Shown: positions 53,816-62,034, counted from the stretch's first letter. The stretch: 64,000 nt of DNA from Sulfopaludibacter sp035606355 (GCA_035606355.1 DATNFO010000029.1:71475-135474); one strand, 5' to 3'. The notes: generated by a model from the sequence alone, not told the origin. Made by a program: numbers and translations.

Positions 53816-54556
53816 CTAGTTCGCAGCCGGCTTGCGGGCGCTATCCACCACAACCAGTTCGGAGGAAATCCTGCGCAATTCGACTTTAAGGCCGGTGTCC
53901 TGCTCAAAGTTCGCCAGCCAGTCTTTGCGGGATCTCATATTCAGGATGAGGTCGTACGACCCGCCGAGTCCGGTCTCGTCCAGAACCGGACCCGCTTCAG
54001 GGTCCCACCAGTCGCGATTGTCGAACAGGAAGTACGCCAGCCGCGCCATGGTGTAATTCCTCAACCCGTCCTGCGCCGCGGCTTCGGCGGTATGAAAGTT
54101 CGGGCCGAATTTCGGTCCGCTCTTGCCCACCACCAGCACATACTGCGGCACGAGTTTCGTTTCGCGATGAAGCTTCAACAGAAATCGATCGGCAAGAACG
54201 CTCTGCAGCATCGCAAGCATCTGTTCGCGGCTGGCCGCCTTCTCGATGGTGGCATCGATATCGTACCGGTCCGAATCGAGCCACCCGGGTCCGCCCCTGA
54301 CCAGCGATTCATCCACCGCATAAGCGCGCGAGATGAGTCCTTTCAGCGTGAGATGCCGGGCACTCAATTGAGTGGGCTCGATGGCAAACGGAGCCGCCCC
54401 CTTCCTCCCGCGGCCGGAGCCTGCGTCGCCCAAACTCGGCTTTACCGACACCACATCGAAGCCCAGCAACTCGTCCGCGATTTGTTGGCCAAATCCAGCC
54501 GATAACAGCGCCAGGAATGCGCCGGCAAGTCTCCAGTTCCGGTTGCAGGTCGGCAT
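53816..54556 (-). CDS. TIGR03435-family secreted protein
   Basis: The start at ATG 54556 gives 246 aa with a signal peptide (WRLAGAFLALLSAGFGQQ). Body segments are diagnostic: DVVSVKPSLGDAGSG, LTLKGLISRAYAVDESLVRG, WLDSDRYDIDATIEKAASRE, MLQSVLADRFLLKLHRETK and VLDETGLGGSYD. The family is expanded in soil Acidobacteria, where it is often linked to peptidase or sensor genes; its function is unknown. It is divergent from the cytochrome gene. Confidence 0.92.
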   Translation of the reverse strand: MPTCNRNWRLAGAFLALLSAGFGQQIADELLGFDVVSVKPSLGDAGSGRGRKGAAPFAIEPTQLSARHLTLKGLISRAYAVDESLVRGGPGWLDSDRYDIDATIEKAASREQMLAMLQSVLADRFLLKLHRETKLVPQYVLVVGKSGPKFGPNFHTAEAAAQDGLRNYTMARLAYFLFDNRDWWDPEAGPVLDETGLGGSYDLILNMRSRKDWLANFEQDTGLKVELRRISSELVVVDSARKPAAN

Positions 54557-54668
54557 ATCCCCAAGGACGCGGCGCAAGCATGAAACGTGCACCCGCACCC
54601 GCGCACCCGCGCCGGGACTGCATTCAACCGCACGGACCGGCGCAGCCGCCGCGCCCTACACTCGTAGC

Positions 54669-55913
54669 GTGACTGGATTCCGAGCAGTCTTCGTCGCCGT
54701 CGCCCTTGCGTTCGCCATCATCGTCGGCGCTTTTCTCGTGAACCGCGCGCGTCCCGGCGCCGAGTCCGCGCAGCCCACAGCCGCACTCGTCCGGGCGTCG
54801 GGAAAATGCGCGGAGTGCCATTACCGGCTGCAATACAGCATCGTCCACGAGTACGAAATGAGCGTCCATGCGCAGAAGCACGTAAGCTGCCTCGAATGCC
54901 ATCAGCCCGCCGCCAACCAGGAGCGCGTGGACCACCACGGCTTCACCATCGCCAAACACCTCACAGCCGGCAACTGCCGTGGATGCCATGAGCCGGTATA
55001 CCAGCAGTTCCTGCGCTCCCGCCACGCGGCGGTCTCCTGGGCCGCCGTGTACGGCGAACAGGGACTCTCCACCGAACAGGTCAGTTTCGCCGAACAGTTC
55101 CACCCCGGCTATGCCAAACGCCCGCCGCATCCGTTTACTCAGCTCGAAGGGCAATCGGCCATGGTCAGCGGCTGCGAGCAGTGCCACAGCGTCGGCCGCC
55201 CGAATGCCGACGGCACCATAGGCACCTGCACAGCCTGCCACACGCGCCACACCAGTTCGGTGGCGATCGCACGCGAGCCTCGCACCTGCGGCCAATGCCA
55301 CATGGGTCCCGACCATTCGCAAATGGAAATTTACGAAGAGTCCAAACACGGGGTGATGTTCAACGCCCAGGCGCAACTGCTGAATCTGGCCCAGGTGCCC
55401 GCTAAACTCACCACGCACGATATGTGGGTGCCCACCTGCGCCACCTGCCACATGTCCGGCATCAACGGGAACAAGGTAACGCACGACCCTTCCGAGCGCC
55501 TCTCCTGGTATCTGGCCGACCCCATCACCAAAAAACGCCCCAACTACATCTATGCGCAGACCGCCATGAAGCAGATTTGCGAGCAGTGCCACACCAAAAC
55601 GTTGATCGATGGGGTTTACCAGCGCGCCGAAAAGGTCGTGGACGTAACGAATCAAAAGGTGGCCGAAGCCAAGGCTCTCATGGACAGCCTGCGCGCCGAT
55701 GGGTCGCTCAAAGGCGCGCCCTTCACCAACCGCGCGGACTTCATCTATTTCGACCTCTGGCATTATGACGGCCGGACTTCCAAACACGGCGCCTTCATGG
55801 GAGGGGCCGACTTCGTCCAGTGGCACGGCAACTATCCGATGCTCGCGCGTATGGTCGAACTCCGTTCCATCGCGCAGGACCTGCGCGGCGGCGGCCGCGG
55901 CCATGCCCACTAA
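54669..55913 (+). CDS. Octahaem c-type cytochrome (HAO/ONR-like)
   Basis: A 414-aa protein from GTG 54669 with a membrane anchor at about 5-25 (AVFVAVALAFAIIVGAFLV). Eight CxxCH haem motifs are visible: CAECH, CLECH, CRGCH, CEQCH, CTACH, CGQCH, CATCH and CEQCH. The layout resembles hydroxylamine oxidoreductase and related octahaem enzymes, though no crosslink Tyr was assigned. It is a periplasmic multi-electron redox enzyme. It overlaps a membrane protein gene by 11 bases, probably its electron partner. Confidence 0.88.
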   Translation: MTGFRAVFVAVALAFAIIVGAFLVNRARPGAESAQPTAALVRASGKCAECHYRLQYSIVHEYEMSVHAQKHVSCLECHQPAANQERVDHHGFTIAKHLTAGNCRGCHEPVYQQFLRSRHAAVSWAAVYGEQGLSTEQVSFAEQFHPGYAKRPPHPFTQLEGQSAMVSGCEQCHSVGRPNADGTIGTCTACHTRHTSSVAIAREPRTCGQCHMGPDHSQMEIYEESKHGVMFNAQAQLLNLAQVPAKLTTHDMWVPTCATCHMSGINGNKVTHDPSERLSWYLADPITKKRPNYIYAQTAMKQICEQCHTKTLIDGVYQRAEKVVDVTNQKVAEAKALMDSLRADGSLKGAPFTNRADFIYFDLWHYDGRTSKHGAFMGGADFVQWHGNYPMLARMVELRSIAQDLRGGGRGHAH

Positions 55914-56745
55914 CCCCACACACACGGCCCCGGCGCCGCGCGTCTGGGCCACGGATTATGTCCTTTGGGTCGAAGCGTTCGCGCTCGGCAATCTCGCGTT
56001 TCTCGCGCTCGATATTTACATCGCTCACTCGGAGAACGATTTTTTGCGGCGGCCCGAATACTTCCCGTTGTACTTCTCCATCGCCGCCCCGATCTGCCTC
56101 GCGCTCGCGCTGCTGGCGCGGGAAATCTGGAACAATCCTTCCGCCTGGCGCATTACCGGGTACGCGGTGGGACTCGTCTCCATCGCGCTCGGCGTCGCCG
56201 GAGTTGTCTATCACCTCGATAGTCAATTCTTCTACGAGCGCACCATCCGGTCGCTGACGTACGCCGCCCCATTCGCCGCGCCCCTCGCCTATACGGGAGT
56301 GGGCTTGCTGCTGCTCCTCAACCGCATGGTTCCCGGAGCAACGGAGGACTGGGCCAGGTGGGTCGTCTTCCTGACCCTAGGAGGCTTCTTCGGCAACCTG
56401 GTCCTCAGCCTCACGGACCACGCAGGCAACGGTTTCTTTCATTGGACCGAATGGATACCCGTGGTCAGCGCAAGCTTCGCGGTAAGCTTCCTGGCCGTTT
56501 TCTTCCTTGTGCCGCTTACGAAGCATTACCTGACGGCCTGCACCATCGTGCTCCTGCTGCAAGCTGTGGTAGGAGTCGCGGGCTTCGCATTGCACGCGCA
56601 AGCCGATCTGCACGGCCCCTCGCGAAATGTGTTTCAGAACATCGTGAACGGAGCCCCGCCGTTCGCCCCGCTGCTGTTTCCCAATCTGATGGTGCTAGGC
56701 CTCATCGGGCTCTGGGCAAGCGCGAAAACGCGCCGCGGGCAATGA
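55903..56745 (+). CDS. Multi-spanning membrane protein partnered with the octahaem cytochrome
   Basis: A 280-aa protein from ATG 55903, overlapping the cytochrome stop by 11 bases. About seven hydrophobic segments are visible (FALGNLAFLALDIYIA, YFSIAAPICLALALLAREI, YAVGLVSIALGVAGVVYHL, FAAPLAYTGVGLLLLLNRM, VVSASFAVSFLAVFFLVPLT). It could serve as a quinone-oxidising partner for the cytochrome, but no haem or quinone motif was assigned with certainty. Confidence 0.75.
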   Translation: MPTNPTHTAPAPRVWATDYVLWVEAFALGNLAFLALDIYIAHSENDFLRRPEYFPLYFSIAAPICLALALLAREIWNNPSAWRITGYAVGLVSIALGVAGVVYHLDSQFFYERTIRSLTYAAPFAAPLAYTGVGLLLLLNRMVPGATEDWARWVVFLTLGGFFGNLVLSLTDHAGNGFFHWTEWIPVVSASFAVSFLAVFFLVPLTKHYLTACTIVLLLQAVVGVAGFALHAQADLHGPSRNVFQNIVNGAPPFAPLLFPNLMVLGLIGLWASAKTRRGQ

Positions 56746-56786
56746 CGCCGATTCACCGCGTCAGCAACGAAGCGCTCCACCGTGTC

Positions 56787-56990
56787 AGCATCGAAGCCGA
56801 AACGGCGGGTATTGCGCCGAATGCCGCACCGAGAGTGCCTTCACCGACGGGGACAGTTGGGACTTGACCGGCCGCGACCCGAACGAGTTCGGCTTCACCT
56901 GGTCCGCGATGAAGTCCTCTCGGTCGCATGACATCCCGGAGACCGCCCAGCCTACTCCTCACCGGATCGCGATTCCATCACAAAGCTGTC
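56787..56990 (+). pseudogene. Decayed partial copy of the downstream hicB-hicA pair
   Basis: Segments such as GCGCCGAATGCC, CGACCCGAACGAGTTCGGCT and CGCCCAGCCTACTC match the intact pair at 57116-57561 closely, in the same order. About 50 bases are missing inside hicB and about 80 between hicB and the hicA tail. No frame survives. It is a tandem relic from duplication or repeated insertion. Confidence 0.75.
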
Positions 56991-57115
56991 CACTGGGACG
57001 CAATAATCGCGGACAGTAATTGATGCGGAGTCACAAGCCGGCTTGCTGTTCCTAATCTGCCGGCGGCAGTCGTGCTTGCCCCGTATCATTCGGAGTCGTG
57101 CCGTATCATAGACGT

Positions 57116-57325
57116 ATGGCTGAGTTGGTATTCGAGGTGGTCCAGGAAGCCGACGGCGGGTACTGCGCCGAATGCCTGACGGAAAGCATCTTCACCGAAG
57201 GGGACACCTGGGACGAGTTGCGGAAGAACGTGCTGGAGGCGACTTCTGCATTCTTTTTTGATCGGCCGCGACCCGAACGAGTTCGGCTTCACCTCGTCCG
57301 CGATGAAGTCCTCCTGGTGGCATGA
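57116..57325 (+). CDS. hicB: HicB-like antitoxin
   Basis: From ATG 57116 the product is 69 aa: ELVFEVVQEADGGYCAECLT and TEGDTWDELRKNVLEATSAF, a partial RNase-H-like HicB fold. In the family HicB neutralises the mRNA interferase HicA. The ATG of hicA overlaps its stop (ATGA). The frame is intact. Close homologues are sometimes misannotated as dehydrogenase subunits. Confidence 0.8.
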   Translation: MAELVFEVVQEADGGYCAECLTESIFTEGDTWDELRKNVLEATSAFFFDRPRPERVRLHLVRDEVLLVA

Positions 57326-57561
57326 AGCTCCCTCGCGACCTTTCCGGCGCGCGCCTCGCGGATGTCTTGTGCCGAAAATGGCAGTATGCGAGGGTGCACC
57401 AGGTCGGCAGCCACATCATCCTGGAAACTGCCCAGCCTACTCATCACCGGATCGCCGTTCCGGATCACAATCCTCTCAGAGTCGGAACGCTGAGTTCAAT
57501 TCTTCGCGCTGTCGCTCAGCATAAGGGTGTTCAGCGCGACGCGGTGACTGCAGACTTATAG
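57322..57561 (+). CDS. hicA: HicA-like mRNA interferase toxin
   Basis: A 79-aa product: LPRDLSGARLADVLCRKWQY, VGSHIILET with the catalytic-type His of the dsRBD-like fold, and NPLRVGTLSSILRAVAQH. HicA cleaves mRNA; here it is translationally coupled to hicB by a 4-base overlap. Both frames are complete, so this pair is probably functional. Confidence 0.85.
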   Translation: MKLPRDLSGARLADVLCRKWQYARVHQVGSHIILETAQPTHHRIAVPDHNPLRVGTLSSILRAVAQHKGVQRDAVTADL

Positions 57562-57599
57562 ACGATCCGATGTCACTAGCCTTATCGTTCCTAATCCGG

Positions 57600-57702
57600 C
57601 GACGCTCCCCGAAGGCTTTCTGGGCAAAATGTACGAGTCGCCGACGATTCTGACGGAGCTGCAGTCAACTGCCGCGGCCCGGCTCCTCAAGCGGCTACTT
57701 TA
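57600..57702 (+). pseudogene. Coding-like C-terminal fragment
   Basis: One frame reads ATLPEGFLGKMYESPTILTE then LQSTAAARLLKRLL followed by TAG. It looks like the C-terminal end of a helical protein, but there is no start and I cannot name the family. Confidence 0.25.
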
Positions 57703-57829
57703 GCGCCACAAGAACGGCGTCTCATCGGAAATTCACTCGAAGGCCTCCGATTATGGGGATCGCCGAACAATTCTTAGCCCCACCAGTTTCGATCCTGTGC
57801 CGTGTAAGCGCGTTATTATTCGAAACATC

Positions 57830-58501
57830 ATGGCCAGCCTGATCTCTCTCTTGCAGAAGGGGTATCTGCCCCGCGAACTTCCGCCTTCTTTTTCAGCGCA
57901 GTCTTTTGGATCCTTCGCCGTAGCGCATGGCAATGGCTGGCCAAGCGGAAAATGGACCCGTTGCGCCCAGCACAACTTGGCCCGGCCAGGTGGGCTCAGA
58001 AGGGTACTCCGGCTGCCGAATCCCGTCACGTACTTTCACCTTGCCCGTCTCGTATCGTCGAACTGGCAGACCCTCAGACAGCACACGTGGAACGTCCGCT
58101 TGTCTGCAAGCCGCCCATCACAAATAACAGCTGGAGGGCGGCCGATCGTTCCAAGGTATGCGCCGTCCGAACTCCCGCGTTTACGTTCTCTCAGGCGACG
58201 GGGGGCGCGGTATATCCTCCGAACAGACATCAACCAGTTTTATCCGGCGCTCTACACGCATTCTGTTCCCTGGGCAATACATGGGAAGTCCATGTGCAAA
58301 GCCGCACTGAATACTCCAAAGAAAGGCGGACACCTCACCGGGAATAAGCTCGACAAGGCATTGCGGGAACTCAATGACGGTCAGACCCACGGTATTCCTA
58401 TCGGCCCCGACATCTCTTTATTGGTTGCTGAGGCGCTTCTTGCGGCGACCGACAGAGAGTTGCTACAGCGGTGTGCAGGGCTCGTTCGCGGGTTTCGATA
58501 A
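57830..58501 (+). CDS. Defence-type reverse transcriptase, N-terminal part (in-frame stop)
   Basis: From ATG 57830 the frame reads MASLISLLQKGYLPRELPPS, PNPVTYFHLARLVSSNW, RYILRTDINQFYPALYTHSV (RT motif A, with DxxxFYP) and HGIPIGPDISLLVAEALLAA (motif B). It stops at TAA 58499-58501. The next codons in the same frame are Val-Asp-Asp-Tyr-Glu-Leu, the catalytic motif C. In relatives a sense codon stands in place of the stop. The enzyme is a bacterial antiphage-type reverse transcriptase (DRT/Unknown-group like, from motif style) and is interrupted exactly before its active site. Confidence 0.8.
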   Translation: MASLISLLQKGYLPRELPPSFSAQSFGSFAVAHGNGWPSGKWTRCAQHNLARPGGLRRVLRLPNPVTYFHLARLVSSNWQTLRQHTWNVRLSASRPSQITAGGRPIVPRYAPSELPRLRSLRRRGARYILRTDINQFYPALYTHSVPWAIHGKSMCKAALNTPKKGGHLTGNKLDKALRELNDGQTHGIPIGPDISLLVAEALLAATDRELLQRCAGLVRGFR

Positions 58502-59401
58502 GTAGACGATTATGAACTCAGCTTCCGCAAGCTCAGTGACGCCGAGCAAGTGCTGACGGAGCTACAGGGAATACTTGCGAAATATGAATTGACCTTGAAT
58601 CCCAGGAAAACCAAGATCGAAGAGTTACCTCGGCCTCTGGAGGCATCATGGGCCTCTGAGTTATCAAGGTTCGAGTTGCGGGGATCAAATCACGCTGCCG
58701 GGCAGCGCAATGACATCGTCGCATTGTTTAGCCGGGCATTTGAGATCGCTTCGGAACGGCCGGAAGAACCCGTACTGAAGTACGCTGTTGCGCGTGTCAG
58801 GAATGAAGAGGTCAGCGGGGGAGGCTGGCGGGCATTTCAGAATTGTGTCCTGGGCGCAGCTCGGAGCGACCCGTCGACGCTTGCAGCAAGCCTGGGCACT
58901 CTATATCAATGCGCTACGACAGCAGGGCACTCGATTTCCAAGGCTCCGTTGGGAGAGGTGTTCGAGGGCGTAATCGAGACCCAGGGCCCGCGTCAAGAGG
59001 GGAGCGAAGTCGCCTGGGCGCTTTGGGGATGTATCGCCTGGGGCATATCGCTTAGTGCAGACGCCGGAAGGATCCTGGGAGGCATGGACGACGATGTGGT
59101 TGCGTTACTGGCACTGGAGGCCGAGTCTCGGCAATTGCTCCCCAACGGCGCGCTCGACAAAACGGGCTGGTCGACAGCCGTCAATCATGCCGACGCCTTG
59201 ACGGGGGAGCACTGGCTGCTCGCCTATGAGGCCTTAAGACAGGGTTGGCTACAGTCTCCCGTATTGGCTGGTGATCCTGTTTTCCTAGCGATGGCAAACG
59301 CAGGTGTCGGATTCTACGATACGACTCAGAACAGACCCCAGTTCCCAGCCGCCGCAGGGAAGATTCCCGGGGCAGTCTCGCAGATAACTATGCCTGAGTA
59401 A
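58502..59401 (+). pseudogene. Reverse transcriptase, C-terminal part after the in-frame stop
   Basis: Same frame as the preceding segment, starting VDDYELSFRKLSDAEQVLTE, then YELTLNPRKTKIEELPRP. A helical C-terminal extension of about 240 residues follows (WRAFQNCVLGAARSDPSTL, GSEVAWALWGCIAWGISLSA, MDDDVVALLALEAESRQL). The first in-frame ATG is at 58550, too late to include VDD. Without readthrough no active polymerase is made. The extension lacks further frame damage, which suggests recent inactivation. Confidence 0.75.
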
Positions 59402-59702
59402 ATGAACGCTGAACTCCCGCGCTGTTCATCATGGTTCCCGCCCGAATCGAGGAATGTGTCCGATGTTCGAGCCTTGGCAATCCCGAATCGCGAAGTAGCA
59501 GAGGTGAATAGCCGCTCCGCTCAAAGAGCGACATCGCTCCCATTCTGATGCTTTTCGCGCCAGATGTAGCGGTTCGGTACGAACGCAACAAATGTTGAAC
59601 CTAGGACGCGCATGCCGCCGATCTGGCTCGATTTCCGGTGCTCTCGCCGGATTAGGTCCCAGGAACGCCCCTTTGATCAGCGTATCGGCTGAATCCCAGT
59701 TG
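59402..59702. other. Gene-free stretch
   Basis: About 300 bases between the reverse transcriptase and the decayed minus-strand hicA. No coding signature, RNA or repeat was recognised on either strand. Confidence 0.45.
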
Positions 59703-59866
59703 TTAGCAGATCATTCGAGCGAGGCGATTGTCGACCTCCGCGTGGCGCGGCACTGGCGCTTTAGCCCCTGTTTGCGGATTGGAGAAAATCGAATGCCGGC
59801 CGCCTTCTCGGGAAAGCGCGCACCCGTGCCGGCGGAGGTGGTCCAGCAATTCGTGTCGCGTTTCAC
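59703..59866 (-). pseudogene. hicA: HicA-like toxin pseudogene (frameshift, nonsense)
   Basis: A GTG at 59866 overlaps the hicB stop (GTGA) and reads Met-Lys-Arg; after a 2-base excess the homology continues in another frame as ELLDHLRRHGCALSREGGRH, then SIFSNPQTGAKAPVPRHAEV and DNRLARMIC, before TAA at 59703. HicA proteins of this type normally continue past this point. Removing GA near 59856 would restore the frame; the TAA would remain. Confidence 0.65.
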
Positions 59867-60132
59867 TTCAAAGCGGACCCTGCGTGAACCGAAAGCGGCA
59901 CCAACTCGATGAGATCAGCCTTGGCGTTCTGCGCGTCCGCCGATGGCACCGGAAGCGGTCGGCCCTCTTCGAGCAGCGCTTGCGCGAGGTCTTCCAGCGC
60001 ACTGGCAATCATCAGACGGGCGTCCGGCAGGTCGAAGCCTTGGGTTACAGCGCCCGGAAAATCGAGCGCTTCCGCCACTACCATTTCACTCGCGGCTTCC
60101 GGAAGGTAGAATGCGACGTGGTAGCGAAGGAT
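59863..60132 (-). pseudogene. hicB: HicB-like antitoxin without a normal start codon
   Basis: The frame reads LRYHVAFYLPEAASEMVVAE, ALDFPGAVTQGFDLPDARLM and IASALEDLAQALLEEGRPLP, the full HicB pattern. At the position where family members have ATG, this sequence has ATC (60130-60132); the nearest in-frame ATG is 147 bases further upstream. It may be silenced or use a poor start. Its stop overlaps the hicA relic start. Confidence 0.6.
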
Positions 60133-60237
60133 AGACCCATGATAGTACGGGGCTCGCAAGTGTCGGGCGCCGGCTACTCCCCGCAAACGCCCATGCCACA
60201 CCGTCCTTCCGCCGCTGCGTCGCGGTACACTGGGGCC

Positions 60238-60459
60238 ATGGTCCGTAAGGCGAGCGTCGTCATTGAGAAGGATGAGCACGGATTCTACGTTTGGTGCCCC
60301 GAATTGAAAGGGTGCCAGTCTCAGGGCGACTCTCTCGAAGCGGCGGTGGCGAATATTCGAGAGGCGATCGAGCTTTACCTCGAAACGCTACCGAGCGATG
60401 AGCGCGATGGCCTGCTCAGTCGTGAAATTTTGACCACCACCGTCGAGGTAAATGCCTAA
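60238..60459 (+). CDS. hicB: HicB antitoxin
   Basis: From ATG 60238, 73 aa: MVRKASVVIEKDEHGFYVWC, PELKGCQSQGDSLEAAVANI and REAIELYLETLPSDE, the typical HicB partial RNase-H fold with the GCxSQGDSxEEA signature. Overlaps hicA by 8 bases. The frame is intact; this is one of the two complete HicBA pairs of the region. Confidence 0.9.
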   Translation: MVRKASVVIEKDEHGFYVWCPELKGCQSQGDSLEAAVANIREAIELYLETLPSDERDGLLSREILTTTVEVNA

Positions 60460-60673
60460 ACTGCCCCGGTGGACGGCCGCTGAGGCGGAACGTGCGCTGG
60501 CCACAGCGGGTTTCGTACTGCTCCGTTCCAAGGGCAGTCATCGCATCTACGGCAAGGGCGCATTCAGGGTAACGGTTCCGTTCCACGCCGGCGCCTCCTT
60601 GCACCCGAAAATCATCAAGCAAGCGCTCGAAATTATCGATGAAGCCGCTCAAAGTGCTTCGTTAGAGCGATAA
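60452..60673 (+). CDS. hicA: HicA mRNA interferase toxin
   Basis: A 73-aa HicA: RWTAAEAERALATAGFVLLR, SKGSHRIYGKGAFRVTVPFH (with the catalytic His after GS) and LHPKIIKQALEIIDEA. A dsRBD-like ribonuclease kept in check by the preceding hicB. The 8-base overlap indicates coupling. No defects seen. Confidence 0.92.
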   Translation: MPKLPRWTAAEAERALATAGFVLLRSKGSHRIYGKGAFRVTVPFHAGASLHPKIIKQALEIIDEAAQSASLER

Positions 60674-60704
60674 GGAACGAGAAATGCGCATTGGACTTGC
60701 TGGT

Positions 60705-60820
60705 TCAGTCTGAGATGCCGATCGGCAACCGGTGACACGTTGTTTTGAGCGCATTCACCGTGACCAGAGCGCCACGCTTCAATTCAACTTCGAACCCGGC
60801 CACGACCGTCTGCCCGGGCG
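60705..60820 (-). pseudogene. hicA: HicA fragment
   Basis: Directly downstream of the decayed hicB, one minus-strand frame reads TVVAGFEVELKRGALVTVNA and ends ISD before a TGA at 60705. It resembles only the C-terminal half of a HicA toxin; the N-terminal half is missing. Confidence 0.45.
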
Positions 60821-61034
60821 CTAGGCATGCGCGATTTCGGTCGTATCGAGTGGCAGGGGGACTCCCTTGACTTTGTATTCCGCTGCAATCATCTCGAACA
60901 CGCGTTCGAGTTCCTCAAGCGCGTCCTCTTTGGTGGGCATCAGTGCGTAGCACCCTCCGATTCGCCGGAACCTCCGCAACCCAGCCATCGGGTTGGTTGC
61001 GGTACAGTACCACCTTGTAGTCGTCCAGGGTTAT
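60821..61034 (-). pseudogene. hicB: HicB-like antitoxin pseudogene (frameshift)
   Basis: Homology begins at ATA (61032-61034) where ATG is expected: TLDDYKVVLYRNQPDGWVAE. After VPA it shifts frame and continues GGCYALMPTKEDALEELERV, FEMIAAEYKVKGVPLPLDTT and EIAHA to TAG at 60821. The total of 214 bases is one more than a multiple of three. Both the start loss and the shift point to inactivation. Confidence 0.65.
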
Positions 61035-61112
61035 TCCACCCCTATTCTACGCCCACGCCGGATACCTCAAATCGACGACCGGCGGCCGCGGCTTCTTCCC
61101 CTTTCAGAGCGG

Positions 61113-61292
61113 CTATAGCGCCCGATGTTGCACCACGACGGCGCTTTTCGCCAATGCGAAACCCAAGAATCTCTTCGTCGGTCACCTTCGACATGCCGAC
61201 CTCGCCGGCATAAATGCACTCGTGCCCGAAATCGAGCAAGAGTCCGGCAGCGCCGCGCGGGATGCCTGCTCCAACGCGAAGATGAGCGCCAT
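61113..61292 (-). pseudogene. DUF5615 PIN-like toxin pseudogene
   Basis: An ATG at 61292, 6 bases before the DUF433 stop codon, starts MALIFALEQ; the next frame gives GIPRGAAGLLLDFGHECIYA and GEVGMSKVTDEEILGF, and a third frame gives ALAKSAVVVQHRAL to TAG at 61113. A normal DUF5615 protein is about 110 aa with acidic metal-binding residues in its middle; here at least two frameshifts break it and the end is missing. Confidence 0.65.
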
Positions 61293-61294
61293 TG

Positions 61295-61525
61295 CTATGG
61301 GGCGTCGGTCTCGCTGGCGCTGTCCTCAAGATTCGCCGCCGCGAAGGCCAGCGCCTGCTCGATGTCCTCGGGCTCTAACTCCGGATAATTGCGGAATAGG
61401 TCGCCCCGGTTTGGATACAGCGCAACAGCGTCGACAACCCGGCGCACAGTAAGCCTCATTCCGCGGACGCACGGCTGGCCATTCATTTGCGCCAGATTCC
61501 ACGTGATTCGCTCGAATCGCTGCAT
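61295..61525 (-). CDS. DUF433 antitoxin-like protein
   Basis: A 76-aa product with the DUF433 signature: FERITWNLAQMNGQPCVRGM, RLTVRRVVDAVALYPNRGDL and FRNYPELEPEDIEQALAFAA. DUF433 proteins are VapB45-like antitoxins paired with PIN-like DUF5615 toxins. The partner follows on the same strand but is broken, so this antitoxin is orphaned. Confidence 0.88.
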   Translation of the reverse strand: MQRFERITWNLAQMNGQPCVRGMRLTVRRVVDAVALYPNRGDLFRNYPELEPEDIEQALAFAAANLEDSASETDAP

Positions 61526-61667
61526 CGCCTTGTATTCTCGTACTACATCCCGGCGCTTTGGGGAAGCGTTGAATTAAAGACCCATCAACGCCCTTCTTTT
61601 CCCGTCGCCCGAAAGCCGCCGAAATACTTCGCCGCCCAGCAGTCGGATTTCCAGGTACTCTACGACA

Positions 61668-61883
61668 ATGGAACTCATCTTCGAGATCCGTGACGCCGAA
61701 GACGGCGGGTTCTATGCCCGTGCGCTGGGCCACGCCACCTTCACGGAAGTCGAAACGTGGGAGGATCTCCGCGCCAATGTCCTGGAATCCGTGTCATTGC
61801 ATTTCGAAGACGCCGCAGTCCGTCCGCGACTCGTTCAAATGCACTACGTCAGAGACGAACTGATTCCTCTCGAAGGCGCATGA
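61668..61883 (+). CDS. hicB: HicB-like antitoxin
   Basis: A 71-aa product: MELIFEIRDAEDGGFYARAL, TFTEVETWEDLRANVLESVS, LHFEDAAVRPRLVQMHYVRD. Same subfamily as the copy at 57116. Its stop overlaps the ATG of a truncated hicA (ATGA). The frame is intact but the toxin is not. Confidence 0.8.
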   Translation: MELIFEIRDAEDGGFYARALGHATFTEVETWEDLRANVLESVSLHFEDAAVRPRLVQMHYVRDELIPLEGA

Positions 61884-62002
61884 CGCTTCCGCGGGACGTT
61901 TCTTCGGACCGGCTGATTCGCGGGCTGGAACGCCTCGCTTTTGCACCTTTCGCGCCTAACTGTTTCTTGAGACTCCACCCGATTCTGATGAGCGCACCGT
62001 AA
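61880..62002 (+). pseudogene. hicA: Truncated HicA
   Basis: ATG 61880 overlaps the hicB stop. The first 21 residues (MTLPRDVSSDRLIRGLERLA) match HicA of the copy at 57322; the rest (40 aa in total) is unrelated and lacks the GSH motif. The toxin is therefore inactive. Confidence 0.75.
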
Positions 62003-62034
62003 ACGCGCCGCGTCTTTCGCGGCAGTCCAGGTGC

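Noticed and set aside
54624..55952. A 442-codon open frame on the minus strand
   Set aside because: Antisense to the octahaem cytochrome, whose eight CxxCH motifs prove the plus strand is coding.
59592..59912. A 106-codon plus-strand open frame
   Set aside because: It overlaps a minus-strand HicA relic with clear homology; its own translation shows no family features.
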